The notes: generated from the letters alone by a model not told the origin. Positions 37,106 through 49,955 are shown, numbered from the stretch's first letter. The stretch is 64,000 nt of DNA from Trema orientale (GCA_002914845.1 JXTC01000342.1:136062-200061); one strand, 5' to 3'. Made by a program: numbers and translations.

Positions 37106-39094
37106 AATAAAATCCACCAAGACTGTGCAACATTCTCAAGCAAACTTGAATCAGCCAACTTTACAAAAATATAGTCCCAAGATTCTAAACACACTTCCAA
37201 AACGAATTATCCAATGTTATATGCTACAAAAAAAAGCAACCAAAAATTCACCAAAAAAGATATATTTGCTTAAATAACACTCTAGATTGACTCTCCAAAT
37301 AAGAAGTCATAATTTGATGGCAAAAAAGTTAAACTCTTACCCGCCAGTAGTTGCAGTGGCAGGTTGACCAGTGGAGTCACTCTTCTTAATATCAGCCAAA
37401 ACAGCTTCAATATCACTATCCTCAAAAGTAAAATACACAGGATACTGTTACAGAACACATCAGAAAACAAATATCCATTAGAAACTATGGGATCTCAAAA
37501 ATAAAGTATTATTTGAGCAGCACCACAAAAGGTAATGCAATGTTGCTAGAACAAAAAAAAAAATTTCTTTAATACAGTAACAGTCCAACTTTAGTATCAT
37601 ATAGCAACCTATCACACTAAGCAATAAAATTATATCAAGAAAGAATTACTAAGGTAAGAATAGAAGTTGGAAAATTGATGTTTCTTTGAGCATATGTCAA
37701 TCATTGAAACAGAACTTACTTCAAAGTTGTTATGAGATTAGTGGTGCTGGTGTCTGATGTGTGGGGGCATGGTGAGAGTGTGTACAGACTCCAGGCAAGT
37801 GCTCAACAAGTTTTCTCAAATAGATACAGGATTTAGTGGTTCTTACGGACTACTGGCAACATTAGGGTTGAAATTCTGCCCGATTGCAAGCAGGACAATG
37901 TAAGGGATTTTACGTTTTAGGCTAGTTTGGGTTTGAATTCTCCCGACAAATACAAGACAGGAAAAGAGGAGGGGAGTAAACAACAAATTGAAAGAAATAA
38001 AATGAATTCTTAGAAGGTATGATCATTAGATGCAGATATAATCAGCACGTAGCAATAGAGTAACCATAGAATGAGGATAAAAAATGAGTGTACTATAAAA
38101 ATATTAATCTAACATGGTTCAAACGATATCTCAGAATAAGATTAAAAAGACAAATAAATTGATGAACAAGCCAATGGGGGATGGGGCACTTAAGGGTCAA
38201 TTATGGATATGACATAATTGCAAGGATTTAGCTTCTTGAATTGGACTAAAGCTTAAATTAGAAAATTGACTTGAAGACCACTTCTCTATTGGGTTGAAAA
38301 AGTGAAGACTTATAAAATTCAATACATAGCTGAGACCATCAACAAGCCGCATAACAGCATTCACTAGAAGAGCAAGCTAGCTAAAGAGATACAATATTCT
38401 TTCCATAGCATGCAGATATTAACGATAACAAAATTCACAAAACAAAATAAATGAAGCATGTTAATACTTAATTGCCAAGCAATAAATGAAGCTAGAAGCA
38501 ATAGAATTCAGAACTGAGAACAAAAATTATGTAAACGTAGACACCATAAACGAGTAAGAGGGCTGCTATTGCTAAACGGCAGACGTATCGAGCTTAAAAG
38601 AATTTACTCACGGGTATATTCGAGTATATGAGTAATTGTTCAAGTTCTTCAAGTACTTTCTTGATGTGCTCGCTNAAAAAAAAAAGCAAAATTGCAAAAT
38701 CCCAGTATCTGGGACTATAAAAAATAGACTTAGTTACAATCGGTTTCGACTGGTTAAACTAACTTAGATCTAGAGAGTGCAAAAGGGTAGATCAAATGAA
38801 GTTGTTACCTTTGACGAAGGAGATATTGAGGTCACGGAGAGGGATGATGAGGACGGTACGGGAGAGATCGGAGGAGGGAGGGAAATGGAGAGAAGCGGCG
38901 TGGTGATTGAGCCCAGCGAGACGAGATCCGAAGGGGACACCGGAGATGTCGTACTGGATGAGGCGGTAGACATCGACGACGGTGGCGGCGTCGCAGAGCT
39001 CGACGCAAGCGAGGAGAAGGAGGAAGAGCTCCATCACTGGGTACACTGACTCCATTACTTGGCGCCCACGACCTCTCCTTTGGGGAGCCATCAT
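29761..39094 (-). CDS. Nicalin (BOS complex subunit NCLN-like)
   Basis: Nicalin is an ER membrane protein with an inactive M28-peptidase-like luminal domain; with NOMO and TMEM147 it forms the BOS part of the multipass translocon (known in animals, inferred for plants). Exons, 5' to 3': 39094-38809, 38672-38612, 37444-37341, 36259-36193, 33669-33580, 33498-33334, 33227-33087, 32976-32899, 32350-32238, 32148-32088, 31297-31130, 30535-30434, 30059-29970, 29823-29761. Two ATGs (39094, 39091) are adjacent. The signal anchor FLLLLACVELCDA, the VDVYRLIQYDISGVPFGSRL word, VASYDTFGASP, GSDSNGSGAVALLEIARLF, LTSGGPYNYNG and a C-terminal helix VTFDLLLLLVLGSYLIVLF are all clear. All junctions from exon 2 on are in phase, but exon 1 and exon 2 are not, and about 35 residues present in relatives are absent there beside an n at 38675. 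About 527 aa visible. Confidence 0.93.
32697..32750. repeat. 27-bp tandem duplication in nicalin intron 8
   Basis: AGTCAATTTATTTTCTCGAG followed by TTCC is repeated twice head to tail. Confidence 0.8.
37065..37111. repeat. (AAT)n microsatellite in nicalin intron 3
   Basis: About ten AAT/ATA triplets followed by AAAT units. Confidence 0.9.
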
Positions 39095-39591
39095 TGAACA
39101 AAGCTTTTGATTTCTCTCTCAGATTCACTTGACGGATTGTTTGAGAGATAGACACTACAAACTACTACTAAATAAATACTCTTCCAACACTTGAATCTCT
39201 CTCTCTCTCTCTCTCTCACACACTACCTTGTTTATTTTGGATTTTTATTTTCATTTTTTCCTCCATTTTCTTTTAATAATTCTACTATAACCACCAAAAG
39301 GAAAATACTATAAGGAGGGTGGCTATGACGTAAGATTGTTTTTTTTAAGAAGGCCATAAGAATTTCTTTTGGGATTCTCATTTTTCTCTTTTTTTTTTGG
39401 AAAAAAAAAAATTACTATAAACCTAAGAGGCAGTTTTGAGACTACTGCTCTCTCTTACAATACTCTATGTTATAAACATGGATCATTAACTCAACTACTT
39501 CATGTTGAAGAAAGTACTACTGGTGCTCATTGAAAACTTCTATATATACATATATATGTGTGGTAAAATCCAGTAGGTATTTTTTTTTTTT

Positions 39592-39948
39592 TAGGGACAG
39601 TTTCACTTTTATATTTTGTATTTTGACACTTTATTTAATTAATACATTGTGTTTTGATTATTATCAATATTGACCCTTAGATTTGAAATATGTTACAAAT
39701 TTATACATTAACACCAATTTAGAACAGCTAATTTACCATGATAATTTAATAAACTTATTCTTGGATCAGTTTTTATATAGTTTATTTTTAATTTTTAAAT
39801 AACATCTTGGTAAATTAGCTGCTCTAAATTGGTATCAAGGTATAAATTTGTAACAGATTTCAAATTTAAGGGACAATATTGATAATAATCAAAACACAAT
39901 GTATTAATTAAATAAAGTGTCAAAATATAAAGTATAAAAATAATAATA
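39592..39948. mobile_element. Palindromic MITE, older copy
   Basis: The two halves (about 39592-39760 and 39780-39948) are inverted copies: TATTTTGACACTTTATTTAA against TTAAATAAAGTGTCAAAATA, and AATTTAGAACAGCTAATTTA against TAAATTAGCTGCTCTAAATT. The whole can fold into a near-complete hairpin of about 165 bp per arm. It is clearly the same family as 50886-51240 but its outer ends are eroded. Confidence 0.8.
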
Positions 39949-40302
39949 TCTCTTTTATATATATATATAGGTTCCCAATCCAATAAAATTTTTTTTCCTA
40001 TTTATATATATTTATTTTTTAGTAGTCCAATCATTATTTATTTTTTGTGCATTTTTTAAAAATAATATTTTTAAGAGTGTCAAGAACTTTTTAACCTATA
40101 GTTGAGAGTTTTTTGACCATGAAAAAATCCTAAATAATTATTTTTTCATGGTCAAGAAGCTCTTGACTTATAGTCAAGACTTCTTTGACATTCCTAAAAA
40201 TGTCATTTTGGCCTAAGTTAGTCCTATCCATGTCATTTTCTCCTAAAATTGAGCACTGGGGTGCACTACTTTCAATTATGTTATGTTCATCTGATATTTT
40301 AT
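39949..40302. other. Intergenic DNA with an inverted TTGACC/TCAAGA block
   Basis: Around 40075-40200 AAGAACTTTTTAACCTATAG and AAGAAGCTCTTGACTTATAG-like words face each other around TTTTTCATGGTCAA, giving a weak hairpin. No gene. Confidence 0.4.
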
Positions 40303-40305
40303 TGG

Positions 40306-40610
40306 GCTTTTTAGCTAAATGCTGAATTTCAGTCGTAGTTTACAAAATGAGTATTTTTTAAATACTATTAAAAATAGCCGAATTTTAAAAATTATTTAAA
40401 AATAATTATTTTTCATATTTAGTATATTAAATTATATTGATTTACTTTTTCAAAAATTGATTTATTTTATAAAAAATAGATCAACTAAAAAAAAAGACTA
40501 TTTATCAAAATAAAATTGTAAAACAGTCATTTATTAAATAGGTGTAAAAAACAGCTATTTTTTTTAAAATTGATCTTAAAAAAATGCCATTTCTTATAAA
40601 TAATCCATTT
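40306..40610. repeat. Unclassified dispersed repeat, copy 2
   Basis: Same family as 27383-27720 in the same orientation: shares GGGCTTTTTAGC at the start, then TAGCC(A/G)AATTTT, CAAAAATTGATTTA, AAAAAATAGAT and CATTTATTAAATAG in order. No ORF. Confidence 0.7.
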
Positions 40611-42931
40611 TATTTTCACAAATTATTGGGTTTTATAATTTGGTTACTGGATACGTTGTAAGGTGTTAGAAGCCTTGCTAAATGAGGTCCTAGCCTAGCT
40701 AGATATGATTGATAATTTAAATGAAACTGAGTTGTTCGTATATAAATTAGTAATCTTTGCGTATATATCTATTTTTTGCTGCTCAATAATTTCCCTGATT
40801 TCTGCAGTGGAGTGTCAATTATCCAAACTGCAATTGACGTATTGTAAATATCTTGTCAAAATTATTATTTATATCTTTTAGTTCATTATACCTTGTCATG
40901 TAAAAACTTCTACATAGTCATACATGACTAGCAGCGCACATCTACACTAATAATGTCTTTGTGGGTCGCAAACTCACCGAGAAATGTCGAACTAAACCTT
41001 AGATTGATTAAAGGAAATAAAGTTTCCTTTTGTTCAAACAAAACACGAAGCATTCCTTTGAATATTGCAAATGAAGGAATGAATTGCACTTTTTCATAAC
41101 AGTATTAGAGAAATAACATCCGTGGCTGAAAGTGAAAACTTGCTAGATTGGTAAAGTTGTTAATTGGCTGCTACATATGAAAAACCAAACTTTGAAAATA
41201 TATTTGTGAGAAGCCCATACAAAATGCGTCTAAAACATTTTAATTTAGTTTTCGTAAAAGTAAATTTTTTTAGTTTCCTTGGTTTCAACTCGACTTTCAA
41301 ATCTACAAGGTCACACTTCAAAAATTCTTCGAAGAGAGAGAAAGTTCTTACAAACTAATTTAATTTGTTAATCTTTTCTATTTATTGATAATTTGTGCAT
41401 TTTTTTTTATTCTTAAACCTCAGTTACCTTTAACCTTGACCTTATGACCCGTCCCTTTGGAATTAAGAACAAACTACAAAGCGGGTACATGATAGTGATA
41501 TATTTTCTGAATGGATTTCAACTTCAGAAAAGGTTCAAGATGCCTTTCTTATTGTGGTTTTGATACCAAAACTGCTTAGTCATTGGTCCCTTGCTCACAA
41601 AATCAATAACAAGTTTTATTCCTTTTCTAACAAAAATCATGGAACAGAGGAAATTCAGGTGAGTTATAGTTTTGGTGATGGACCTTTTCTTGATTTGTTG
41701 TTCTTGTGGAAGAAAATAAAGAAGCCGGAAGAGAAATGGAGTTCGCAATATAGCGAAACAACCAAGATTGACTTAAAGTTTTAAGCTGCTAATGTGTATC
41801 ATGAAAGTTTCAAAGGTGTGAATTATGGACAAAATGTGGAAAATTCCCAAAACCATGAACCAAAACCACCAAAATTGTATGAGTCGGGCTTCGTATTTGT
41901 AGCTATGTTGAAGATTATGTTGCTGCTATTATGGTTATGGAATGAGTTGAAGAGGGACCATTCAGTTGGTGTACAGAAACCATAAAGAGGGGTTTTTCCT
42001 CTACTCGTATCTTTACCATCGCTTCCTTCATTCTAACCTCTTAATACAGTTGGATTTCAGCTTCTGTTTTGATCAATGCTCCTTCCAGCTCTAAGTTGCT
42101 ATGTAGCAATATTGCAGGTCATCTGGAAGTAGCTGCAGTTACACTTATTTTGAACTTGAGGGCTAGTTATTTTCAAAGTTACAAGTTGCTGAATACATGG
42201 GGCCTCTCATGTAGGCCTAACACATGCAGCCCCTCCCTAAAACTTCCATAAGAGGGTTTAGGGTAAATAGTAAGCTAAATATTGCCATTTTCTAATCCCT
42301 GAATTCTCTCTGGTTTACAGTCATCATTTAACTTATGCTACAGATGTTCACTGCTTAACTTGTACTAATTTAAATTAGGGACTTACCCCAAAATGAGTAC
42401 ATTCTTGTAAACAAATACTAGGAACACCCTAAAGTATACCAAACTTATGATGATATTACATTTCAACAGTGGAAAGCTGAGGCTGAGGAAATCAGCATAT
42501 GGTCGGAAGTGCATAGACTTCTTAACAATTGTAATATCAATCTACCTTCAAATATAGAATCACGACAAGCACATCCTGGTAGAAGTAAAAAATTTCGTTC
42601 CAGATTTCAATAAAAACCGAATTTAATGAATACAAGACAAACATTTCTACAACATATATTCATACTCGACAAATCCTCTTCCTTATAAAGGTTTAGTACA
42701 CCTTTGATATAAATTTAATCAAAAGCATTGATATGAGAGGCTCAGCTTTAAAGTTCGAAAAAATGGCAGTGACCTACTTTACCGAATATGAGGTAAAAAC
42801 CTACTTTAATTCTTTGGTGAAAGTAATTTATCTTCACTTTTATTTTTTTGTTTTCTTAGACCTTCACCAGCTGATTTTGTATGTAACTTATGACTGTCAT
42901 AACTTAAGAAACACAATTAAAGAATATAAGC
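40611..42931. other. Intergenic DNA between nicalin and PMK
   Basis: No gene supported. ORFs at 41164-41358, 41554-41784 and 41794-41985 lack any family feature. PMK (minus strand) should end its transcript in about 42600-42931. Confidence 0.4.
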
Positions 42932-44381
42932 TTATTCAATACGAACTGAAGAAATAGATGAAGTAATCTCCCTGGTTCGTGGATCGGCACTCTCCAAAGA
43001 AACACCACGAGGATCTTCGCTGACTAACATGGCCAGAACATTCTGTGAACTCCATGATTTTATCACATGGTTGCTTGAATCTCCTAAAGCAACGGCAAAT
43101 ACCGCATCGAACCCACCTGCCCCAGGAACTCCAGCTAACAGTACTCCTTCCATATTCATTGTAGCATCCAGAAGCTGTGTTTGTGAATTTGGTTCAATCT
43201 ACAATGTTTGAAGGGCATAGAATCTATTAGGAACAGAGCGGTACATGTTGCTCAACTCAATAATTCTTCTTCAAGATAAAAATCGGGACATCTAACTATT
43301 GTGAGCAAGCTCAGAACGCCAACCATGTTTAATAAAGGGGTACTTAAGTACTTAACTACAATTGGACATGTGAGATTTTTCCCATAATCTAACAAATTAT
43401 GCTTAACATATTCTGCACTGTTGACAGATGAAAAACTGAGTCACTTCAATAAACTTTTTAATTGTAATTAGTCAAGATACAAAAATATTGGATGTACATG
43501 CCCATCATGGCAGCAATGTCCACCTCAGCATTATAATTATGTGAACTCTTGAGTTAAAAAGGGTTGATACACATATTGAACTATTACATAGAATTTGTGT
43601 GTAAGTGTGTGTATTTGTGTATGTTCTTGTGTGTGTTGATTTGAAATTTTTAAATGAATAAAGGAACACATTTTTGTTTGGTGTTTTCGTATAACAGAAA
43701 ACAAGGGAAACAAGAGAGAGAGAGATATGAAAACACACGGAAACCCGAAGCGTAACAAACAAATACTAGAATCCAACCAAAGACAGATAAATATACCGGA
43801 ACGCCAGCTGCCTCGCCCATCTGACGCATATGATCCCTGATCTGAAGCATAGCATCTCTGGCTCCTAATAATGCTTTGGTGATTACTTGTTGAATTTGTT
43901 GAGTGGTGTGCTCCATCCACTATCAGGCATGTTGTAAAATGGTACAACATTAAAAATTTGAAGATAGATAGCTAAATTCTTTTTCAGATTATGAATTGAC
44001 AAATAAGAGCACACAAAATTCCAATCTAATAATGGCACAATTGAAAACAAAAAAAAAAAAATAAACAAAAAACCAATTACATCCATTCAATAGGACCATG
44101 AACAAAACCTTCCCCTAGAATAAAGTTCCATACTTCGGTATCCAAAATTCAAGCAAGACTTCCTGTATAAATCACCATAAAGCAGTTTAACACGTTTTTA
44201 ATTATCAGAAATACGTATTAGTTTGAATGCGGCCATGAAAAGGTTTTGTAACTTTTTTGACCCTTACTCAACCGTAAAAACTAAAATGGAAGCAAATATG
44301 ATGATCTTACGTCTCACTTTTATGGTGTATTTCAATTACCTGGCTCAATTTCATTAGGACAATGAAATGGTTTTGATATTT

Positions 44382-44423
<42 letters not shown>

Positions 44424-47400
44424 GATGAAAGCAAATGATATAGTGCAGAAAAAGTACAAACAAGCACCAAAGGAGAACAAGCAGTCCTCACTACTCACAA
44501 ATACACCTTTTTGCCACCCCTAATAAAAATTAAAACATAAATCTCAATAAACTGGCAAATGACAAATGGATAAATAATAATATAAGGTAAGTATAATATT
44601 GTTGAAAAATTTAAAGAAACGCGGGAGGTTGCATTTGGATGACCGTTTTATCATACCCATCGTCACAATTTTATCTATGTTCCAAATGCAATTTATGATA
44701 TAATAATGAAATCAAATTGCAAAAGGGGAACAACGGGTAAATCGAACCAGTCATATACTGAAATTGAGAAATATATGCTGGAGAGTTTTCAAGTATTATT
44801 TTCTTTTAAAGATAATGTTCTCCATCAAGTACATATTTTATTAACCAACTCATATGTGCTAGAGAGCTTGGTTAGTAACCTTCACCGCAATATATGTTTC
44901 CTATAAATAATGTAGCATCTCTATTTAATTTTATTTTATTTTATTTTACTTTTTTATATGAAACAATACTGTTATTAATATCAAACGACAGGAAAAGGAA
45001 CGAAGTAAAAGATATAAATTTGGAACCAAAAACCCATGATTCTTGTGCTTTTATGTAGCAAATCTAGGTCAGGAAATAACTAAAACCGAAAGACGTGCTG
45101 GAAGTACCAGCAGCAATATCTCACTTTAGAAAGTTTCTGCTTTGAACTTCAGAATTGGCCCTAAGAAGATCCTGCCTTATATATGCTTATACTTCTACAA
45201 TTACCCTTTTATTGTTCATAAAATGAATTCAAGTACAAAATTAAGACAGACCTCTTTCTAGTTGTTTTGCCGAGAAAGAAACTTCTTTTTCAGAATGATG
45301 GCACCAGCCAAGACGCAACATAAGGAATTTTGCTAACCACAAGGATGCATCCACAGGGAATACCACTTCCCCATACATTTTACAGGGAAGACATGCTCCA
45401 AATAGTGCAAAAATCAGCTATAACTTTGACTTCTATTATTCATTCCAGTACTGTTTCAAGAGAGTAGCTTGATTCATACCTTCTCTGGTTTAAGTGAGCT
45501 GCAACTATTAATTACGTTCTCATATTCATCCCAGTGTTCTTCTGCCAATTTGCATAAGGTATTCAGTTGTGCTTCAAGAGCAGAATTAGCCTCTGACAAC
45601 TTTGTCCATGTATCCTGCGCTTTTTGAGGGTCAGATTTCTGCCATTTTTTAACAGCACCTACCATTGATGGTGTGGATGATCCTCCGCTTCCTGGTTCTC
45701 CAAGTAACTGCAAAAGCACCATAATCATTTTAGGGGACACAAGCTTCCCTTTAGCAAAAGGGCTTAAAAAGCAAACACCAATTTTTTTACAACAGAACAA
45801 AGAAGAAGAACCAAGGCACTAAAAACTCATGCTTTGGTTCTTTAGGCTGATTTTCAATTTAACGAACCAGTGCACTAAAACTCATGCTTTGATTCTTTAG
45901 GCACTAAAACTCATGCTTTGGTTCTTTAGGCTGATTTCCAATAATTGTTTACTTTGCTCCGTCTCTTTCCATTATATCACATATTATTTTTACTTCCAAG
46001 GTTTTCATAACCAGAGAAGCACAGGCTACTCAAGCGGAAGTTGGAACTATATTACACTGTTTAGTATAGTTCCTTTAAGTTGAGGATGGTCTGTATTGAC
46101 GGAATTACAATGTGAGTTGCAATAATGCGTAAATATTCCTTTAGGTTTAGACGATTTTAGGTTTTCTTTTTAGGCTTCACAAGACATTTTATAGCATAAA
46201 ATTTCAATCCTAACTGATTGCACCACATGGATGCTTCCAAATTCGTGTCCTCTGTCATTTTCATCCTGCCTTCATGCATAATAGTAGAAAGACCAAAATC
46301 AAAGGATCTAAAATGCAATCCATATACAACAATCAATCAGCTAAAATTATGTCAAAGCAGATAGTCAATATCAATAGACTAAACACACATCAAATTGCAA
46401 CTAGTGGCGAATATATTAAAAATTAAAAAAAAAAAATGCTCACAAGTGTCATTAATGGTGGCAAGGAAAACTTTGTCCTCTCATGGTCCCACTTTCCTTT
46501 TAGGATTTCAAGAACGACTTCTTGCAGTGGAGCACCCTTTACTGCAACCTGCAATAAAAGAACTAAGAATTTACTCATGTAGGTCATTCAAGAAATATTC
46601 CTTCAGAGAGTGTCTTTGAGAAAGAAAGCAAGGATGATATTAGTTCATGTAAACCTGAATCGAAATTTTAACAGTTACATTTTATATTAGAACAATTTGG
46701 AATTATGACATGCTTCCATTGTGAAATCAATGAGAAGTCATTAATGCGACTAACCTAATGTATGTCTCGATAACAAAAACATGGAGAGAAAGAGAAAGAG
46801 TAGAAAAATTTGGAGTTATGGCATATTCAAATCAATGAATAGACATGGTACAGTAACCTACGCATTCTGAGAGAGAGAGAGATTGACCTGAGCAGAAGAA
46901 ATTACTTCTGGTGAAAAACGGACATAACGATGACTACCGTAAACTGCAGAACTAACATCAAACCCACTGCCAACTTTCCCTTGTGCAATGCAGTGAGCAG
47001 TTTGAGCTATCATATGCACCACATCAAGATCTACAATGTCGTTCACATTGGCTAGATCAACAACTCCCAGGTAATGAAGCAAAGCAGCAACCACCGCAGA
47101 TGTCATAGCTGCAGATGAACCCAATCCAGTTTTTGCAACTTCTGGCTTGCAATTTTCTCCACTTGATTCCTCAGAATTGAAGGTAATTGATGCAAAAGGA
47201 GGAAGAGAAGCCAATGCTTCAGGCAACAAAGGGAGTCCACGTGCTTCAATCTATGACCAGAACACCTCATCAGCATCTTGAATTAGGTTCACAAATAGAA
47301 CTTTTCGAATAAGAACCCTATCAAGTTCTACACGGCAAGTTGAAATTGATATGCTTCAAAGATGATATCTGAAGATCTCACATTTTCTCTTTCTATTGTG

Positions 47401-48941
47401 GCTTTTTGACAATTTAAAAAAACAAAAACAAAAACAAAAAGGAGAAAAAAAAATAAGAAAAAAGGAAAAGAAAAAAAAAAAGAAAGAAGAAGACACGTTA
47501 GTTATCTTTCAACCATAGAAACCCCATCTCCAAAAAAAGGAGAAGAGGATTACTTTAAAAACGTATCAGAACATTAAATATAAAACACAGTTCAGAGGCA
47601 CTTGTTGGAACTGACCTAAAATGTTAGCTTCACTTTAATATTACAGAAATAACAATAGCACCAAAACATCATCTACAGTGAAAGAAAATCATATAATACA
47701 TAGAACAATAAGAAGTAAGTACCTGATTCCGATATGAATAAAAGTCATTGCTACCTAAAATAGTGATATCAAGACCTTCATTGGAAATCCAGATGAAACA
47801 TCAGATTCTTGAAGTTTTATACAATTTTCCCGTTGAAAAGAAGCAAAATCACAGGGGAAAAGAAATCAAACATTACCTTGCAGTAGTAGTTTCTGTAATG
47901 CTTCCTTCTTGTTCTGGTCAGTTGTTGCATATGCAGCAGCTACAGAGTACTGCACTGCTTGTTCTACAAAAGGGTTTCCCGAGCCGCTGAAATTTCAAGT
48001 CAGTTATTGTAAATAACACCTTTATGATTCATTTAACCGTGTCACACATTTAGTTCTTCTATTAGTGGTACTTAGTTATAAAGTAGGTGAAGGAAGGACC
48101 ATTTAAGGTTAGCATATTTGAACCAGATGCAGCTTTCTTTATGATCCCAGAACTACTGAAATGGCAATGATAAGATATAGGCAGGTCTAGATGAAGAAAT
48201 CAGATTAAAAGAATATTTGGAAATTTCTGAGAAAACACAAACATTGCCAAACCCGCTAAAATACTTGCCTCGAAACACACTGAATCGTCAGATTTTTCAA
48301 TGACAGTTTAAACATGCTTTCTCTGTTAAGCTGAGGAGATGTTAATTTTACATCTGTCCATGCCTGGAATCACAACACATATAAAAGGCCAACAATTCAC
48401 ATTCCTAAACAAAGCAAGTCATACAAAGTGAGAACCAACAATAAAAGCTGGTCCAAGTAATACAAAATGAGAACCAACAATAAAAGCTGGTCCTGAAAAT
48501 TCACAGAACTCAAGCACTGAATCAAAAGTCACAACTGATGCGAAATCATTCAACAAAGAGGTTGGATTATTCAGCACCACTCATAACACGAAACTAAGAA
48601 GTCGATAGTGGATCCATAGCTACAGCTACTAAAAGAATTTAAAAAATAAAAATAAAAAAATAAGAGCGCGATAATATTAACAGTAGACTCACCCAGGCCC
48701 AGCTATCGGGCTTGATTTCTTGGTGAAGAGGTTTAACAATGGCGTAGAACCGAGCGCTTGTACTCAGAACAAGCCCTGGATTCGGTCTCTCCAAGATCAA
48801 ATATCCTCCAGTCATCAAAACCTTCCCAGGAGCAGAAGCAACCCTGCACCCAAACAAAGCCTTATCATGACTTCAAATCACCTAAATTTATGAAGCAAAT
48901 GGAATTGAAGATTATGGAGGAGAGGAATCTTACACCGCCAT
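42932..48941 (-). CDS. PMK: Phosphomevalonate kinase
   Basis: Phosphorylates 5-phosphomevalonate to 5-diphosphomevalonate with ATP in the cytosolic/peroxisomal mevalonate route to sterols and other isoprenoids. Ten exons, 5' to 3': 48941-48934, 48843-48693, 48363-48269, 47986-47877, 47775-47723, 47250-46888, 46548-46444, 45707-45480, 43919-43797, 43198-42932. They join in frame to 500 aa, near the Arabidopsis length (505). Exon 1 encodes only MAV; the start was chosen because it restores the family N-terminus MAVVASAPGKVLMTGGYLIL. GHMP-kinase landmarks: the ATP loop KTGLGSSAAMTSAVVAALL, the GKVGSGFDVSSAVYGS word, LLGEPGSGGSSTPSMVGAVK, and the C-terminal GVPGAGGFDAVFAVALGDS. Intron 3 has a GC donor. 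Introns 7 and 8 carry small repeats. No sign of damage; an active gene is likely. Confidence 0.96.
44385..44420. repeat. (TA)n microsatellite in PMK intron 8
   Basis: About 15 TA units in a row; likely length-variable between individuals. Confidence 0.9.
45815..45942. repeat. Three-copy minisatellite in PMK intron 7
   Basis: GCACTAAAACTCATGCTTTG followed by (G/A)TTCTTTAG is present three times; copies one and three also share the following AGGCTGATTT(T/C)CAAT. Confidence 0.85.
48426..48493. repeat. Short tandem duplication in PMK intron 2
   Basis: GTGAGAACCAACAATAAAAG plus CTGGTCC occurs at 48428 and again, as ATGAGAACC and so on, about 41 bp later. Confidence 0.8.
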
Positions 48942-48987
48942 TGTTCTCTATACGAAGAATGCTGTGGCGGTTGCTTTGTGTTAGAAT

Positions 48988-49790
48988 ACCAAACTCAGCT
49001 GCCAGTGAAAAAGACAACACACACACTCTTATTATTACTTTAACTAGTTTGATGGTAAGTGCAACATGATTAATGTCAATCATTTCGATTATCCTATCAC
49101 ATTCCCTGACTTACTGTGGTAGAAATTCAATTACTACATACAAATACAAATGTGCCAATAGAGTTTTACCTATCAAAACCAAGATAATTATACAAGAAAA
49201 GGCAAGAAACAAAATTATGAGGAAATGCAAGGAAGCTAAATCACTCAGCTTCACAAATAGGGATGTAAACAGGGCGGGGCGGGGCCGGGGAACGCTAGTC
49301 CCGTCCCGTCCCTTACCCCATCCCCCGCATAGATGGGAACGGGATCGGGTTCCTCCTACTCCCCAATAAGCTTTTGAAGGGGGGAAACAAATGTGATAGA
49401 GAGTGATATTTGAATAGATCAACTAACCGTTTTTTCATGTAGTAAAAGATAGAAACAACCTTAACCATCTTAACAAAAACAGAACAAGTATTTCAGTTAG
49501 GCATTTACACAAACAGATGGTGAAATCAAAAACAAAATCATCTAAACTGTTTTGATAATGCAATGTTGATGTCATCAGTCCCATAAAAAAGCAAAACAAT
49601 TGAACAGAGATGGCATACAGAGTCGCGGTCGGACAAGATCTGCGGCCGGTTGCAGAGAGAGAGAGAGACGAAGCACAGGAGATAGCTAATGGAGGCAATC
49701 GTCCTTCGTTCGACTATTAGAATCCCAGACTCAGCTGCCACTGAAAGAAGTCCACGCATTGCGCACACTTATTATTAATTTAATTTCTTC
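48988..49790. repeat. Duplicated PMK leader/promoter segment
   Basis: About 70 bp upstream of the PMK start (48989-49055, TTAGAATACCAAACTCAGCT, then GCCAGTGAAA and CTTATTATTACTTTAA) reappears at 49718-49788 (TTAGAATCCCAGACTCAGCT, GCCACTGAAA, CTTATTATTAATTTAA) with about 25% change. The intervening ~660 bp is AT-rich and contains a G/C-rich block. Either copy could be the 5' UTR/promoter; the near copy lies 50 bp before the ATG. Confidence 0.65.
49258..49370. repeat. G/C-rich block, possible hAT-type terminal fragment
   Basis: ATAGGGATGTAAACAGGGCG continues into GGGCGGGGCC and then CCCGTCCCGTCCC. Plant hAT-type elements often end in GGGATG followed by GGGCGGG-type text; no matching other end was found, so this is a tentative label. 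Confidence 0.3.
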
Positions 49791-49955
49791 TCAGTTGTCC
49801 AGTTTTGACGGTTGACAACAATCTTTTGACCCTTCCAATAACCCAACTCCATCTTTGACATTTTCTTTTTCCCCATTGTTTTGCATTTAAAAAAAGAAAA
49901 AAACACCCGATTAGTTCACTCTTTTAAATAAGTGTATTTAAATGAAAATTATTAA

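Noticed and set aside
41164-41985. Three consecutive plus-strand ORFs between nicalin and PMK
   Set aside because: No shared frame, no splice logic, no family features; composition is that of the surrounding intergenic DNA.
49435-49768. Minus-strand ORFs upstream of PMK (MCAMRGLLSVAAESG...)
   Set aside because: The start overlaps the duplicated PMK leader and the rest has no domain features; better explained as untranslated or intergenic DNA.
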